A stretch of 64,000 bases of DNA, from positions 7,180,429 to 7,244,428 of the forward strand of contig OZ037769.1 in assembly GCA_964035545.1 (NCBI GenBank), in the 5' to 3' direction. Positions 35,601 through 45,483 of this stretch are shown here, one piece after another. The DNA is from Bugula neritina (lineage: Eukaryota; Bryozoa; Gymnolaemata; Cheilostomatida; Bugulidae). Every line of letters starts with the position of its first letter. The first letter of the stretch is position 1. Both the position numbers and the translations under genes were made by a program. Below the pieces are notes generated by a model. It was not told where the DNA came from. It searched no databases and saw nothing but the letters and a program-made list of their open reading frames with translations.

Positions 35601-38600
35601 AACGTTTTTAGAATTTCTAAATTACTGTTTCGAGAAAATCGCGTTTAAAGTTGGCAACTCTACAATAAGTTGAGAATTATTTGTTTACAATTTACAAGCC
35701 TTAGCAACGGGTCTTTGTATGATAGGAATAGTGACAAATTTGGTATCAAAATAATTGTGAAAGTTTGGGCTTTCTGTTAAACTAAATTTCATGCTGCCTC
35801 AACATAAAATTAGGTCAAATATGGCCGCCAAACTTTTTGTCTAACTTATTTGTCAATTTGCTTTTTACTTTGTTTAATGATTGAAAGGTTCAACAATTCC
35901 AGCAAAGAAGAGGATGTTTCAGCAAATTTGTGTGTTGAGATATTTGAATTAGGCATCCAAGTCAGCAGGAAGTCATATAAAACAAAATGGCAGCTGCTTC
36001 CTGTTATACATTGAATATCTTCCTCTCCTCTAATATATTGTGTAATATATCGAACTGCAGCTATTGAGCTGTGCTGTTTCATAGTTATTGCTTAATAAGT
36101 AGAACACTTATGAGAAAATCATTTGACTATTATGAGATCATTCGAGATTTATTCATAAATATCTTTATAATCTCTAACGGCAACTAAATTTAGCAATTGA
36201 TGTTGAAAATATAAACATAAAATCAGCGATTAGAACTTTTGAGTTTTATTAGGCATTAATATTCACATTTAAAACATCAAATACACTATTTTAAAAAACT
36301 AATTAAATGCAGTAACAAATCCAGCCTGGATACAACCATTATGCTTGAATTAACTCTAATTAAAAAAAGAAAATTAAGTAGCTTCTACGGTTTTTGCAAA
36401 AAATGCACTTTTCATCTTTCTACTTCCTTGGTCTTCATAATATGAGTTTACGGAGTATGGACACATAACATCATGTATGTGGCAAAAGCTTCATCACTAT
36501 CATCAGCTGATTTTCTAGCAATTATAGATGCTGCTACTTGACATCTATTCTGCCAATCTACCCATCTATTGTCTATTCCAGAGCTGCAAGTACAATGTTG
36601 ACTTTTTTAAATAACAAAAGAAAACAGTAGCTTGATTAGAAATTATAAGCAGTTATATTATAAAAATTTAGTTGGTTAAACACTCTTGTATTATGGCAGC
36701 AGTTAATTGTGATCCTGCATTTTATCAACATTTAAATGTATTGAATTAAACAGAACAATTTAAATTAAAAAAATTGTTGAAAATTTTCAAGCACATCATT
36801 AAAAGACTGCAAACCTTTTTATGAATGAAATAAGCAGAAGCCATAACCTTGCAAGCCAAAATTCAGAGTGTCTACATTAGGAGTGTTAGATTGATAGGTA
36901 GTAGAGTTGTGTAGGTATAAGTCTTCACTCTAATGCCCTTACAAGTCCACTTTCTAAAATGTACAGAATTATTCTATATTAACATAGTATTATCAGTAAA
37001 ATTACACATTATGCACTTGAATATCTAGCATATCTGCAATTGGCAATTTTGAAGCAATGTCTTTCGATAACTATTAACCACTCAGGCATTTAATTGAGTA
37101 AAAAAGCTAGCTAAATGCAACTGAATATATTAAAGACATTTACTATAAAATCAATTTGAATTCAATAAATTACTTTAAAATATGAATAAACTTTTGCTCA
37201 TCCTTTATAATAAAATTGAAAAGTTTAGACTGTTTATGCATTCAGTTAGTGTTACTACTCACTAAATAAGACTAAAAGTAACTTACTGAAGAACTAAGTC
37301 AGTCAACTATAGAATCAATATGAACTCGCATTAATATTTCATCATTATACTCATTTACATTTAATCACATTTACCATTTCAATTTGTTTATAGGTGATGC
37401 TTTTATCAATATAAATAGGATTACCAATTGAGTTTTGACAGTAACTGTAAGCCTGCATAATGTGATAAAGATTTTATCATTATATTTTAAATCAAACTTT
37501 GAGCTAATTTGAAAATCACAAAAGGAAACGGTAGTTTGACTAGTAGGCCTATTGTTAATACTAATAGTAATAGTAATAGTAATCAGTAACTGTATTCACA
37601 AAATCTAAGACAGAGGCTAAAAGTTACTAAGAATAAGTCCAATGTATATTTAAATATTAACTATAGAATAAATTAATAAATATAATACTATCAGTATAAG
37701 TATCAAGTTTTAAGACCGAAGGCGAAACTCAGAGTCAGACTCAAATAGTGAATTTATAATTATTAATTATTACTTATACTAATACTATTAATATTAATGA
37801 GCTACATTTGGTTTCACTGCCAAATAGTAATACCAGTATCAGTAAATCATGAATAATATTCATTAATCATTATGATTATCATTATGAGTAACCGTACCTC
37901 AAACTGTGAGTCATAGTGAGAGTCATTTAAACAGTTACTAGTAGTAGTATAGAATAAGAATAGAGTCAATAGTGAATAGACATAGTCACATACTCATACT
38001 GATACTCCTAGTCATAGTCATAGTGAATGTGATAGTATAAATATTAATAAATTGATAACTACAAATAATCCTGGCAACAATTCTAAGTTAGTAGCGTAAA
38101 TGATTGTTTTGAGCATAATTACCTGTATTGTTGTGATTTTCAAGCTTGAACGCTAAAGATAAAGATTAAGTTTAGCATTTATCACCAAAGGGCAAAACAG
38201 CTCAGTAACTTAAAAGCTAACTTCGGATGGAGCACGATGAAAAACTAAAACTAGCCTGCGATTTTAAATACGATGCTTCTGATAATGCGAAGAAAGAGGT
38301 GTAAGCTAAACTCATTTGATAAAAAATAAATTTGCAAGATCTCACCCTATGAAAATGACTAAAATTGTCTTCTTTCTTTATTTGATAACTTCGCAATTTT
38401 TTCATCATTTAAAAAATTGAATGCCTTAGTTACCAACTTTAAATGCAATTTTGGAGCTGAAGAAATTATCAAATGCTTACGAAAGTATGATTTTTGAAAT
38501 CCTTGGACTTTTTTGTATTAGAAAAGTTCAAAACCTAAAAACTGGAAAATAATTTCAAAGTTAAGTATATCCAAATTAAACCTTCATTTACTACACTTTA

Positions 38601-41600
38601 TAAACGCCGCCACATCCCCGGTTTTGTCGCGACTGGTCACATATAGAAAAATATTATATGTGATTTCTTATACACCTTATAGCAGCATTGCAACACACAG
38701 TGCTCTCAATTTTAATATCAATATTTTGTTGGTCAGCCTTTATTCTCAATCACAAGTCGACAGCAAGGAGGCATCGACTCGAGTACAGCTTCTTCAACTC
38801 GTCTTCAGTCACAACATGAAGCCATGCATGAATTACAGGCTCTATGAGTGTCACCTTAGTTGTTGGCTTCTTTGGGGAGACTATTTTAGCCATTCTTGAC
38901 CATAATTTGTTTATAGGGTTCAAGTCAGGGCTTCGTGCTGGCCAGTTGAGCGTTGAGACCCTCTGCTTTTTCATCCACTCTTCAATAGTCTTCACCCCAT
39001 GGCATGGTGCATTGTCATCTTGAAATAAGTAAATTTTACTTAAAAAAAGCTTTTCATAATTGGAAGAAGTTTAGCATTGAGATTATCTGTATATTTTTGA
39101 GTATTAACATCATTCCAGAGCAAATACTGAGTCGACCTGCACTTTTTGATGTTATACAACCCCAGAATAAAACACTGATTATAGGGTGCTTAATTGTTGT
39201 AAGTATACATTGACGGCTATATTTCTCATACTGGTATCTTTTAACACAACAGTTTCCAGCATGATTGTTCACATTAAATATGGATTCATCCGAAAAAATT
39301 ACTTTTTTTCTAATCATTCACTGTCTAATTACCTTGCTCCCTGGCCCACCGTAACCGGCTTTTTTGCTGCTTCTTGGTTAAGGTAGAGGCTTCCTCTTGC
39401 TTTGCGGCCATGTAAACCATGGCTCAGCAATCTTGCCTTATCAGGGATGTTGAAGCTGGTGTTTCTGTTGGTTCTGACTATTCCTTGCCTACTCAAGACT
39501 CGTTTTATGGCGATCTTTTTTGCTGATCCCAATGAGAACCTTGTCATCTCTGGGTGTGCTTATTTTTAGTCGGCCATTTTCAGGTCCATCTGCTACACTA
39601 CTAGTGTCCATAAACTTCTTGATAATTTGATGTACAGTTGTCTTTGCTTTGCCAACCTTTTCAGATAATTTCCTAATTGAATAACCTTCTTTGTGCAAGA
39701 AAATTATTACAAACTTTGACTCTGAAGGAAGATTTACAGCTCTCATTTAGTCTATGCGCAGCATCCAAGTGGTCACCATGTAAAAGCTCACAACTAAATG
39801 ACAGATTTCAAATTATAAAAGGAAGTCATACTTTATGATATTATGATGCCATGCACAAAGTCAAATTTCACTATTTAGCCTTTTGTGGTTATATAAAAGT
39901 CAATAAACTTTGGTTACATAAAAATACAGGAGTTGCGCTTTCCTAGCTACTTGTGCAGTTGGCCCAAAAATAGGTGGAAAACATCACAACAGTAAAAATT
40001 TATGAGATGGAAATTGTAGAGTACATTCTAAGGGTCATTTTAATATATAGAACTTGCAGGAAAATATTAAGGACTTACAAGAAATGCCTATTAAACAAGA
40101 TTCATAGAAATTTCTGCAAGCGTCCTTAAACTTTTTCACAGCACTGTACTTACAGTATAGTGTAGTAAGGTACACTTACAGTATAGTGTAGTAAGTTACA
40201 CCAACAGTATAGTATAGTATATTATACTTACAGTATAGTATAGTATGGTATACTTACAGTACAGTGTAGTAAGGTATACTTACAGTATAGTATAGTATAT
40301 TATACTTACAGTATAGTATAGTAAGGTACACTTACAGTATAGTATAGTAAGTTACACTTACAGTATAGTGTAGTAAGGTACTATAAGGTTGCCGTCATAT
40401 AACGTCTGAGCACAGAGATCTAGAATGTCTTTTAGAAGAGGCTGCAGCTGTTCTGATGCTTCAGCTGAAACCGTCTTCAATACAGACATGGCTACCTGTA
40501 ATAATGAGACAACCAAAGAGTGTAAACTAAATAATCAATGCTCTTTTTAATTTTGCTTGATTTCCCATGTTTTTAAAACTATTCAGCCACTTTTGATTTC
40601 AGAAAGTTATGATTTTTTCATAACGCTCTGCAATCAAAAATAGCTGAATAGCTAGGAAAAAACACGAGAAATCAAGCAAAATTAAAAAGAACATTGATAA
40701 TTTAGGTGCAATCATTCATATTTTACTAGTTTTGGGCAAAAATCCATGTTTATTAGCAGCTAAAATGCAAAAATTAGCTAAAAACCGGATATTTCCAGTG
40801 TGTACTAAATTAAGTAAAATGACCCGTATACAAACATGGCTACCTGAAATAATGACACAACCAAAGAGCGTACACAGACATGGCTACCTGTAATAATGAG
40901 ACAACCAAAGAGTATATACAGACATGGCTACCTGTAATAATGAGACAACCAAAGAGTATATACAGACATGGCTACCTGAAATAATGACACAACCAAAGAG
41001 TATAAACAGACATGGCTACCTGTAATAATGGGACAACCAAAGAGTATAAACAGACATGGCTACCTGTAATAATGAGACAACCAAAGAGTATATACTGACA
41101 TGGCTACATGTAATAATGAGACAACCAAAGAGTGTATACAGACATGGCTACCTGAAATAATGAGACAACCAAAGAGTGTAAACAGGGAAGATGTTTATAC
41201 ACTAAAACAAGGATTAGAAAGTAACCTGAACTAACCTGCCGTTCCACAGAATTTTCACTCTTGACATACTTGTTGAGAAACTCAAACAGCTGAGGCCATT
41301 CAGAGGTGATATCATCGCAGTGATGTGCAACAGTACCAATCAGCTGAGCTAGTGAATTCCTAACAGGAGATCTATAAATATCCCAAACACCATGAAGACT
41401 GAAATATAACACAGTGTATTACAAACCCCCATGCATTACAACACAGTGTTCAACTACTGATACATATATTCTGACTAGGTTAGATACTAGGCAGAGCTTC
41501 ACCACAACTAATTATTATAACACAAAAGACAATGACGAAATGGTGTAGGTTTACACACATCAACATCAAAAATTACATTTGCAAAAAGTTGTAAAGGGAA

Positions 41601-44600
41601 CTCTATCACACTCCATTTCATTTTCGTATGCCATGAGGTTCAGAAAAGCCAAATTTTACAACTCGACTCTCTAACTTGAGCTAACCAAACAAGCTCAAGA
41701 GATCAGCCTCCAAATTTCGACATCATCTGTGGGTGTTTGGTTTCCATAGTACTATTTTCTATTTTTGATACAAAAGTTTCGTAATCATTGCTTAGTATTT
41801 GCTATACAACCAAGAAGCTGGCTTCACGCTGAAATATATCCATAGTAGCCAGCAAAAAAAGTAGTGTAGAGAGAGGGCTATGCAAAAAAAGGAGAAGGGG
41901 AGAGAGTGGGGGAGGGGGAGAGAGGGATAACAGTGTATAAGAGGTCTAAAGCGGATATAGTAAAGACGACAAAGAGGTCTACTTACTGATCTTCTTTAGA
42001 GAGCACATCAAACAGATTACACTTCAACCTGTTAACATAAAATACTTATTTACAATTTGATAACCTGAAATTTTGTGAAAATAAATGAATCTAATGCATA
42101 TAAAATATAATATAAAAATTATTACTATAAACAGTTTAGAAGGTGGTGCACATTTACTACACAGGAGGAATATTGCTTATATGGTCCACCCACAAAGAAA
42201 GCGTCATGTAATATTCAACAATATTGATAAGAAATGGTAGAGCTTTCATTTATAAAGATATCAGTGGCTGCGCACAAAAGACTAGTTAGACAAATGTGTA
42301 GTTTAAAGCTCACCCAGATCTGATCTCTTCTGGCAGAGAAGACCACTGGCGCTGCTTTACAATCTTCCGTCTAAGCAAAACTGCCGCATATTGCCTGACC
42401 TGCAAGTATTCAAATAAAGACATTCAACAACAGTCACATTATAGTAAAAGCAAGATAAATACTTTGATACGATGCTTTTCATGAAAGTTTAGTTTTAGAA
42501 GATTGTAGCCACTTTCTTGAAGACATAATCAAGCTGAAATAACATTTATTATAAAAATTTGAACTCTACACTACATGTTGAGTTTAGTTTTTAAATATTG
42601 TATCAGCTGTCTTAAAAAAATAAAGCTGAAATAAAATCTTCTATAAAAAATATGAACTCTACAAATTTGCACCTGGACCATATGAGCTACTTTCAGCAAA
42701 CAACAATATTGACAAGAGGTAACTTTGACTCATCAGTAAGCTGCTTTTTCAATACTCTTTGCAGCTACATTTCTAAAAATCTTTAGCCAAGTAGATCAAT
42801 TAACTTGTTGTTTGTTAAAATTGTAACATACCTGTGAGTTCTGAGATGTGGTCAAAACTTGGCAAAGAGTTGGGAGAAATGCCGGGTCAGGAGACAAGCC
42901 TTTTAAAGCTTCTGTAGCCTTAAAAATAAAAACATATTAATCAACTACTAGGCATTCCTGTAGACTATTATTGAATTTTAGAACAGTTGACCAACGTTGA
43001 TTATTAGCCGAAAATAATTAATTGAGCTGATATTATTGCAAACAAATATACATTAATCATATTAAACAGCAAAACAAATGCTACTGTTTGAATCAAAAGT
43101 TTAAAGATAAATTTCACATGTTCTATAACCAACAGTATTGTTAACAATAAAATCAGATAGCCAATTATTAATTCTAGTGACTTGCAACGTCCATCTGTAA
43201 GCAAATGGCAGGATTTTGTACGGTAAAGAGGACTGCATTTAGGAAACCATGAAATTCCAAAAACAACTTTGATACAGTATATGAATGATCTCAATAACAT
43301 AAAATGACACTTAATAACCAAAATTGCTTTTGGGAACTGTTGAAAACTACCAATGTAGAACAGTCACTCTTGGAACTGGTAATCGAACACAACACTTTGT
43401 ATCATTCTTTAAAAAGTTTCAAGATTTGATAAACATATAGCTAAAACAAGTAGATTGAGCAGGGACTTAATAAACATATCTTTCACAACGCATTAACCAA
43501 AAGGCGATTGCTGGCATGTACTAGTCTATGCTAAATAATTCCTAATCTTACATGTCCAACAGGCAGAAAAACTATTGACCAGATTCCAAATATTCAGAAA
43601 AAAAAACAAATTCAATCCATAAGCAACTTAAAAAAATCACACACCCTAGATTCCTTTTTGAGTTAGCAAGTAGCAACACTCAACATAAGAAAATAAAATA
43701 TTTGCTCAATATTCATATTGCTATAAAAATACTGCAAAAATTGTTGAGAGCTAACAAAACAAAACACAACTGTATTTAATAGAGATGCAAATAGCACCAA
43801 TTCTAGTTTCTGCTCTAATCAAAACTTAAAATATATTTCATGTAAACTATTAACAGAAATGTTAATTATCCTCCATCAATATGAATATTAATATACACAA
43901 ACACTCATTTAAATTTAGTTTTACATACATTTACAAAGTCAAATGTAAGTGTTTGTTCCACTTCATGTTATACTGACATTACATATCATTATCTATGTTA
44001 AATTTTCATAATGGTTAATATATTTATTCATTTTTGTAGACTGTAGAGTATCGCTATGACTATCAGTATAACTATAAGTATAGGCTAAGTATAACTAAGA
44101 GTAAAAATCAAAGTGAAAGCAAAAATTGCAATACAATTATGAATTAATATTTTGATCTAAAAGTAAATCAGCAATTCACTAATTCAGTAATTGTAAACAT
44201 AAATGTAAAACTAATTACTAACAGTAAAAGTCACCAAGAAATAACTAAAACTAAAAGTAAATAAGTAATAGTAATAGTAATACTAATAGTAATACTGTTA
44301 CTGTTATTGTTAGTATTACCATTACATTTACTATTAGTATTAGTTACTAATACTAATAGTATTAGTAAATGTAATGGTAATGGTACTAATTTACTTTTAG
44401 TACTGACAATCAGTTTCACATTGTCACAATGTCAGTACTAATAGTAATACTAATAGTAATAGTAATAGTAATGGTAATAATAATACTAATAGTGTGATTG
44501 TGAATGTGGGCATCATTGTCTATTGACTCTTACTCTATTACTATAACTATCGACGCATCAGCTCAACGTCATCATAATCATAATGATAATCATAATCGTA

Positions 44601-44815
44601 TTGATATGGAGCTCAGTTAAGCCTGTTAATGCTATTGTTAAGGGGTTTTTAGTTACTGTTAGGAAGTTCAAATTGATCCTAATGACAATTATAATATATT
44701 ATTGTAAGATATTGACAGTGATACCACATACCTTTTTTATTACATCGTTGTCGGGTGTAAGCAGTTGCTGGAGAAGCACTTCTATATGGTTAACAGTTTG
44801 AGTTTCTTCGGCCAT
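20639..44815 (-). CDS. IPO4: Importin-4 (karyopherin beta, HEAT-repeat nuclear import receptor)
   Basis: Importin-4 carries cargo such as histones and ribosomal proteins through nuclear pores in a Ran-dependent way. Exons, 5' to 3': 44815-44732, 42918-42832, 42399-42314, 42028-41987, 41371-41236, 40495-40362, 34751-34709, 34360-34295, 33628-33527, 32932-32645, 32405-32242, 31877-31709, 31527-31449, 30580-30455, 30198-30082, 29462-29336, 28828-28628, 27711-27640, 26958-26795, 26707-26511, 25563-25393, 25120-24909, 24563-24431, 23966-23859, 21675-21606, 20766-20639. All phases close: 3306 nt, 1101 aa (human is about 1080). Landmarks: the N-terminal IEVLLQQLLTPD, three acidic loops (about 333-350, 672-684 and 829-842), FALGQFSEHLQP (about 435), YALEAYVENLG (about 485), DPDVRRC (about 613) and RARDNICA (about 978). 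The match is better to importin-4 than importin-5. The donor of exon 22 (CC/GTATCC) is weak. No inactivating change was seen. Confidence 0.92.
20767..20872. repeat. Minisatellite abutting the last importin-4 acceptor
   Basis: TACAGTATACACTACAG-type units run directly into the acceptor of exon 26. On the minus strand they repeat TATACTGTAG, matching the real acceptor TGTACTGTAG/CG. Confidence 0.8.
21673..23812. repeat. 38-bp minisatellite, about 55 copies, bearing acceptor copies
   Basis: The unit is plus-strand ACCTGTACAACACAGAGTAA followed by ATACTATATAGTATAATA. It fills nearly all of importin-4 intron 24. The first unit overlaps the exon 25 edge: the real acceptor reads TTTACTCTGTTGTACAG/GT on the minus strand and almost every unit repeats TTTACTCTGTGTTGTACAG/GT. 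Variants (ACACAG, AGAG, TATATAG, TATACAG) recur in blocks, as expected for segmental duplication within the array. Confidence 0.95.
23995..24245. repeat. 18-bp minisatellite in importin-4 intron 23
   Basis: About fourteen imperfect copies of AGTATAATACTAATAGTA lie 30 bases upstream (minus strand) of the exon 24 acceptor. They produce several spurious open frames. Confidence 0.8.
25256..25346. repeat. 20-bp minisatellite, about 4-5 copies
   Basis: AGTCTATTACATGTCACAAC is repeated with minor changes in importin-4 intron 21, about 50 bases from the exon 21 donor. Confidence 0.85.
25566..26135. repeat. 36-bp minisatellite, about 16 copies
   Basis: The unit is GGTGATATACATACCAGGAG followed by TAATACTATATATAAT. 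It starts 3 bases from the exon 21 acceptor of importin-4. Because 36 is a multiple of 3 and the unit lacks stops in several frames, it creates long repetitive open frames on both strands that are unlikely to be translated. On the minus strand each unit has CCTG/GTATGT, a strong donor-like sequence. Confidence 0.95.
26330..26445 (-). mobile_element. Degenerate tRNA-derived SINE fragment
   Basis: On the minus strand a stretch with AGGTCATGGGTTCTGGTAC resembles the B-box region of the SINE at 17.3 kb, preceded by a degenerate A-box-like part and followed by TGGTCATTGG. It sits in importin-4 intron 20. Confidence 0.45.
27784..28233. mobile_element. hAT-like MITE in an importin-4 intron
   Basis: The ends are CAGGGTTGGGGT and the inverse ACCCCAACCCTG, the interior is AATTAC-rich, and an 8-base target duplication with one mismatch flanks it (ATTACTAC / CTTACTAC). 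These ends and this duplication length are typical of hAT-derived MITEs. It has no coding capacity. Confidence 0.8.
28236..28627. repeat. ACTAGTAGTATTAGTT minisatellite abutting exon 17 donor
   Basis: Repeats of 14-15 bases with variants TAGTAG and TAGTCG run from the hAT-like MITE to the exon 17 donor (GCTGG/GTAACACT on the minus strand). Units read TAGTAACTAAT on that strand, so each repeats a GTAACT donor-like word. Confidence 0.85.
30226..30325. repeat. Two and a half copies of a 41-bp repeat
   Basis: TGTGAGCACTGCACACAATA followed by CATAGCCTACACATAATA is duplicated in tandem in importin-4 intron 14, 30 bases from the exon 15 acceptor. Confidence 0.85.
32574..32661 (-). repeat. Four tandem 22-bp copies of the exon 10 donor
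   Basis: On the minus strand the end of exon 10 (TTATGCTGCCAGG/GTATGG) is repeated three more times in the intron, each copy again having CCAGG/GTAT. The first (32645) gives the frame that continues into exon 11 (AAR then IMDSLALNLPPEK). Use of later donors would add 22, 44 or 66 nt and change the frame or add residues. Confidence 0.85.
32942..33097. mobile_element. Short MITE, family copy 3, at the exon 10 acceptor
   Basis: It has the family ends GGAGCAGTTTTGGAAAAATTG and the inverse CAATTTCTCCATCACTGCACC (copies at 13.2 and 15.8 kb). It lies only 9 bases upstream, in transcript direction, of importin-4 exon 10, so it supplies the branch-point and pyrimidine-tract region of that intron. Confidence 0.8.
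34480..34690. repeat. 19-bp minisatellite near the exon 7 donor
   Basis: About eleven copies of CAGTGTAAGTGTATAGTCA lie roughly 20 bases beyond the exon 7 donor of importin-4. Confidence 0.9.
34855..35167 (-). repeat. 26-bp minisatellite with donor copies (distal part)
   Basis: About twelve copies of CTTACAGTATAGTGTAGTAAGGTACA-type units. They belong to the same array as 40149-40386, from which they are separated by the Tc1-like insertion. On the minus strand each unit reads ACTATACT/GTAAGTGTAC, a copy of the exon 6 donor. Confidence 0.9.
35448..38640. mobile_element. 3.2-kb unclassified DNA element nested in the Tc1-like copy
   Basis: The ends are imperfect inverted repeats: GTGACCTGGCACCACAAAAC at the left against GTGACCAGTCGCGACAAAAC at the right (reverse complement). 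A 4-base ATAT duplication flanks it (35444-35447, 38641-38644). The Tc1 copy at 61.5 kb runs through this point without interruption, which fixes both borders. The interior is AT-rich with only short open frames (for example 35846-36082, 38217-38408, both minus) that I cannot match. Four-base duplications occur in Sola and Chapaev elements; the superfamily is open. Confidence 0.85.
38750..39746 (-). pseudogene. Tc1-like transposase, frameshifted
   Basis: Pieces in three frames together make a Tc1/mariner transposase. The N-terminal helix-turn-helix is at 39489-39746 (EGYSIRKLSEKVGKAKTTVH). A second DNA-binding part is at 39329-39547 (RLLSHGLHGRKAR). The catalytic core starts at about 39317 (KVIFSDESIFNV, first Asp), continues with QDDNAPCH near 39020 (second Asp) and ends with NWPARSPDLNP. 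The third catalytic position reads NPINKLW where the family has NPIENLW, so the Glu is lost as well. Frame changes and this loss mean no active enzyme. The copy at 61.8 kb keeps SIENL at that position. Confidence 0.85.
40149..40386 (-). repeat. 26-bp minisatellite with donor copies (proximal part)
   Basis: About nine units run up to and into the 3' end of importin-4 exon 6. On the minus strand the exon ends GTACCTTACTACACTATACT and the donor is GTAAGT. Each unit repeats the same exon end plus donor, so the array was copied from a coding/intron junction. Confidence 0.9.
40482..41200 (-). repeat. 44-bp minisatellite with acceptor copies upstream of exon 6
   Basis: The unit at the true exon edge (40482-40525) includes 14 coding bases (GTAGCCATGTCTGT), the acceptor TTATTACAG and about 20 intron bases. 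Eight more copies lie at about 40842-41193, seven with an intact AG before GTAGCC. A fold-back repeat (40537-40826) separates the true edge from the rest. Confidence 0.92.
40537..40826. mobile_element. Fold-back MITE-like element inside the acceptor array
   Basis: About 75-base arms (40537-40612 against 40619-40692) pair around a short loop, starting CTTTTTAATTTTGCTTGATT. The right part continues with sequence shared with 4388-4606. It interrupts the 44-bp array next to exon 6. Confidence 0.7.
41390..44730. other. Importin-4 introns 1-4, mostly plain sequence
   Basis: Between exons 1 and 5 the introns are AT-rich without clear coding or transposon content. A TAGTAATACTAA-type repeat lies at 44255-44500. 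An open frame at 43004-43321 (-) has no exon-like edges or recognised homology. Confidence 0.5.
44255..44500. repeat. TAATAG-type microsatellite with a hairpin
   Basis: Imperfect repeats of AGTAATACTAAT include an inverted pair of about 29 bases (ATTACCATTACATTTACTAT and its complement) around 44324-44390. It lies about 230 bases beyond the exon 1 donor of importin-4. Confidence 0.8.
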
Positions 44816-45483
44816 GCTTCAGGTCACAAAGTAAGAGAAGGCATATCTTTACGTACTTCACAACGTGAGTTGTGTGATATATTTTTTGTTTGTAACTGTC
44901 GGACATCCTTCACGACCCCCACATTGAGTAATTGTCCCTCAATCTCTGACGATTTTAGGCTTACTCTGATCTCTCTATTGCAATTTCTATCTAGATTCAT
45001 GCCGAGCATGAGAAGATGACAATTTACAGTGCCAATCTTGAAAACTGCTTGTATCATTGTGATCATCACGCTTGCGACAGTAAATAATATAATTAGTTGA
45101 CGAACAGTAGTCAGTGTGAGTCTGGGTATAACTTTTTAAATACCCTTAGTCTTACTGATTCTGCTTTACCACCAAAAATTGACAATCTTATAGCTCGCAC
45201 AAATTATTAAATTAATGTTATAAATATAAAATATATTATTATTTATATTAATATTTATATTATAATTATTATAATTATTACAGCTCAACTTTACACTTTC
45301 AGTTTGAGTTTCACTCAGACTCAGTCGGTTTAACTTTCAGTAACAATTACAATAATTTTATAATTATTGTAATGTAAATGATAATATAAGTTAATATTAT
45401 AGTTGGTATTTAATTTTATGTTGTAATATACTTATGCTCCTGCTTCAACTTGCACTACAATTTGAATCAAATTCAATATCACA
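44816..45483. promoter_or_regulatory. Shared upstream region of importin-4 and PSMD5
   Basis: The two start codons point away from each other across 668 bases, so this interval must hold both promoters and 5' leaders. It is AT-rich. I see no clear TATA box at a sensible place that I could assign to one gene. Confidence 0.6.

Larger units (their letters stand above)
35168..40146. mobile_element. Tc1-like DNA transposon, split by another element
   Basis: Terminal inverted repeats begin AGTGCTGTGAAAAAGTTTAA, with TA on both sides (35166-35167 and 40147-40148). Without the nested insertion (35448-38640 plus a 4-base duplication) it is about 1.78 kb, a normal Tc1 size. It carries a decayed transposase on the minus strand. 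A second copy starts at 61259. It sits in importin-4 intron 6 inside the 26-bp array, so it arrived after the array began. Confidence 0.92.

Noticed and set aside
43004-43321. 105-codon hydrophobic open frame on the minus strand
   Set aside because: It lies in importin-4 intron 1, does not fit the gene's frame and has no known relatives.
20639-44815. Importin-5 (RANBP5) as the identity of this gene
   Set aside because: Blocks such as FALGQFSEHLQP, YALEAYVENLG and TACQDED follow importin-4 more closely, and the length fits importin-4.
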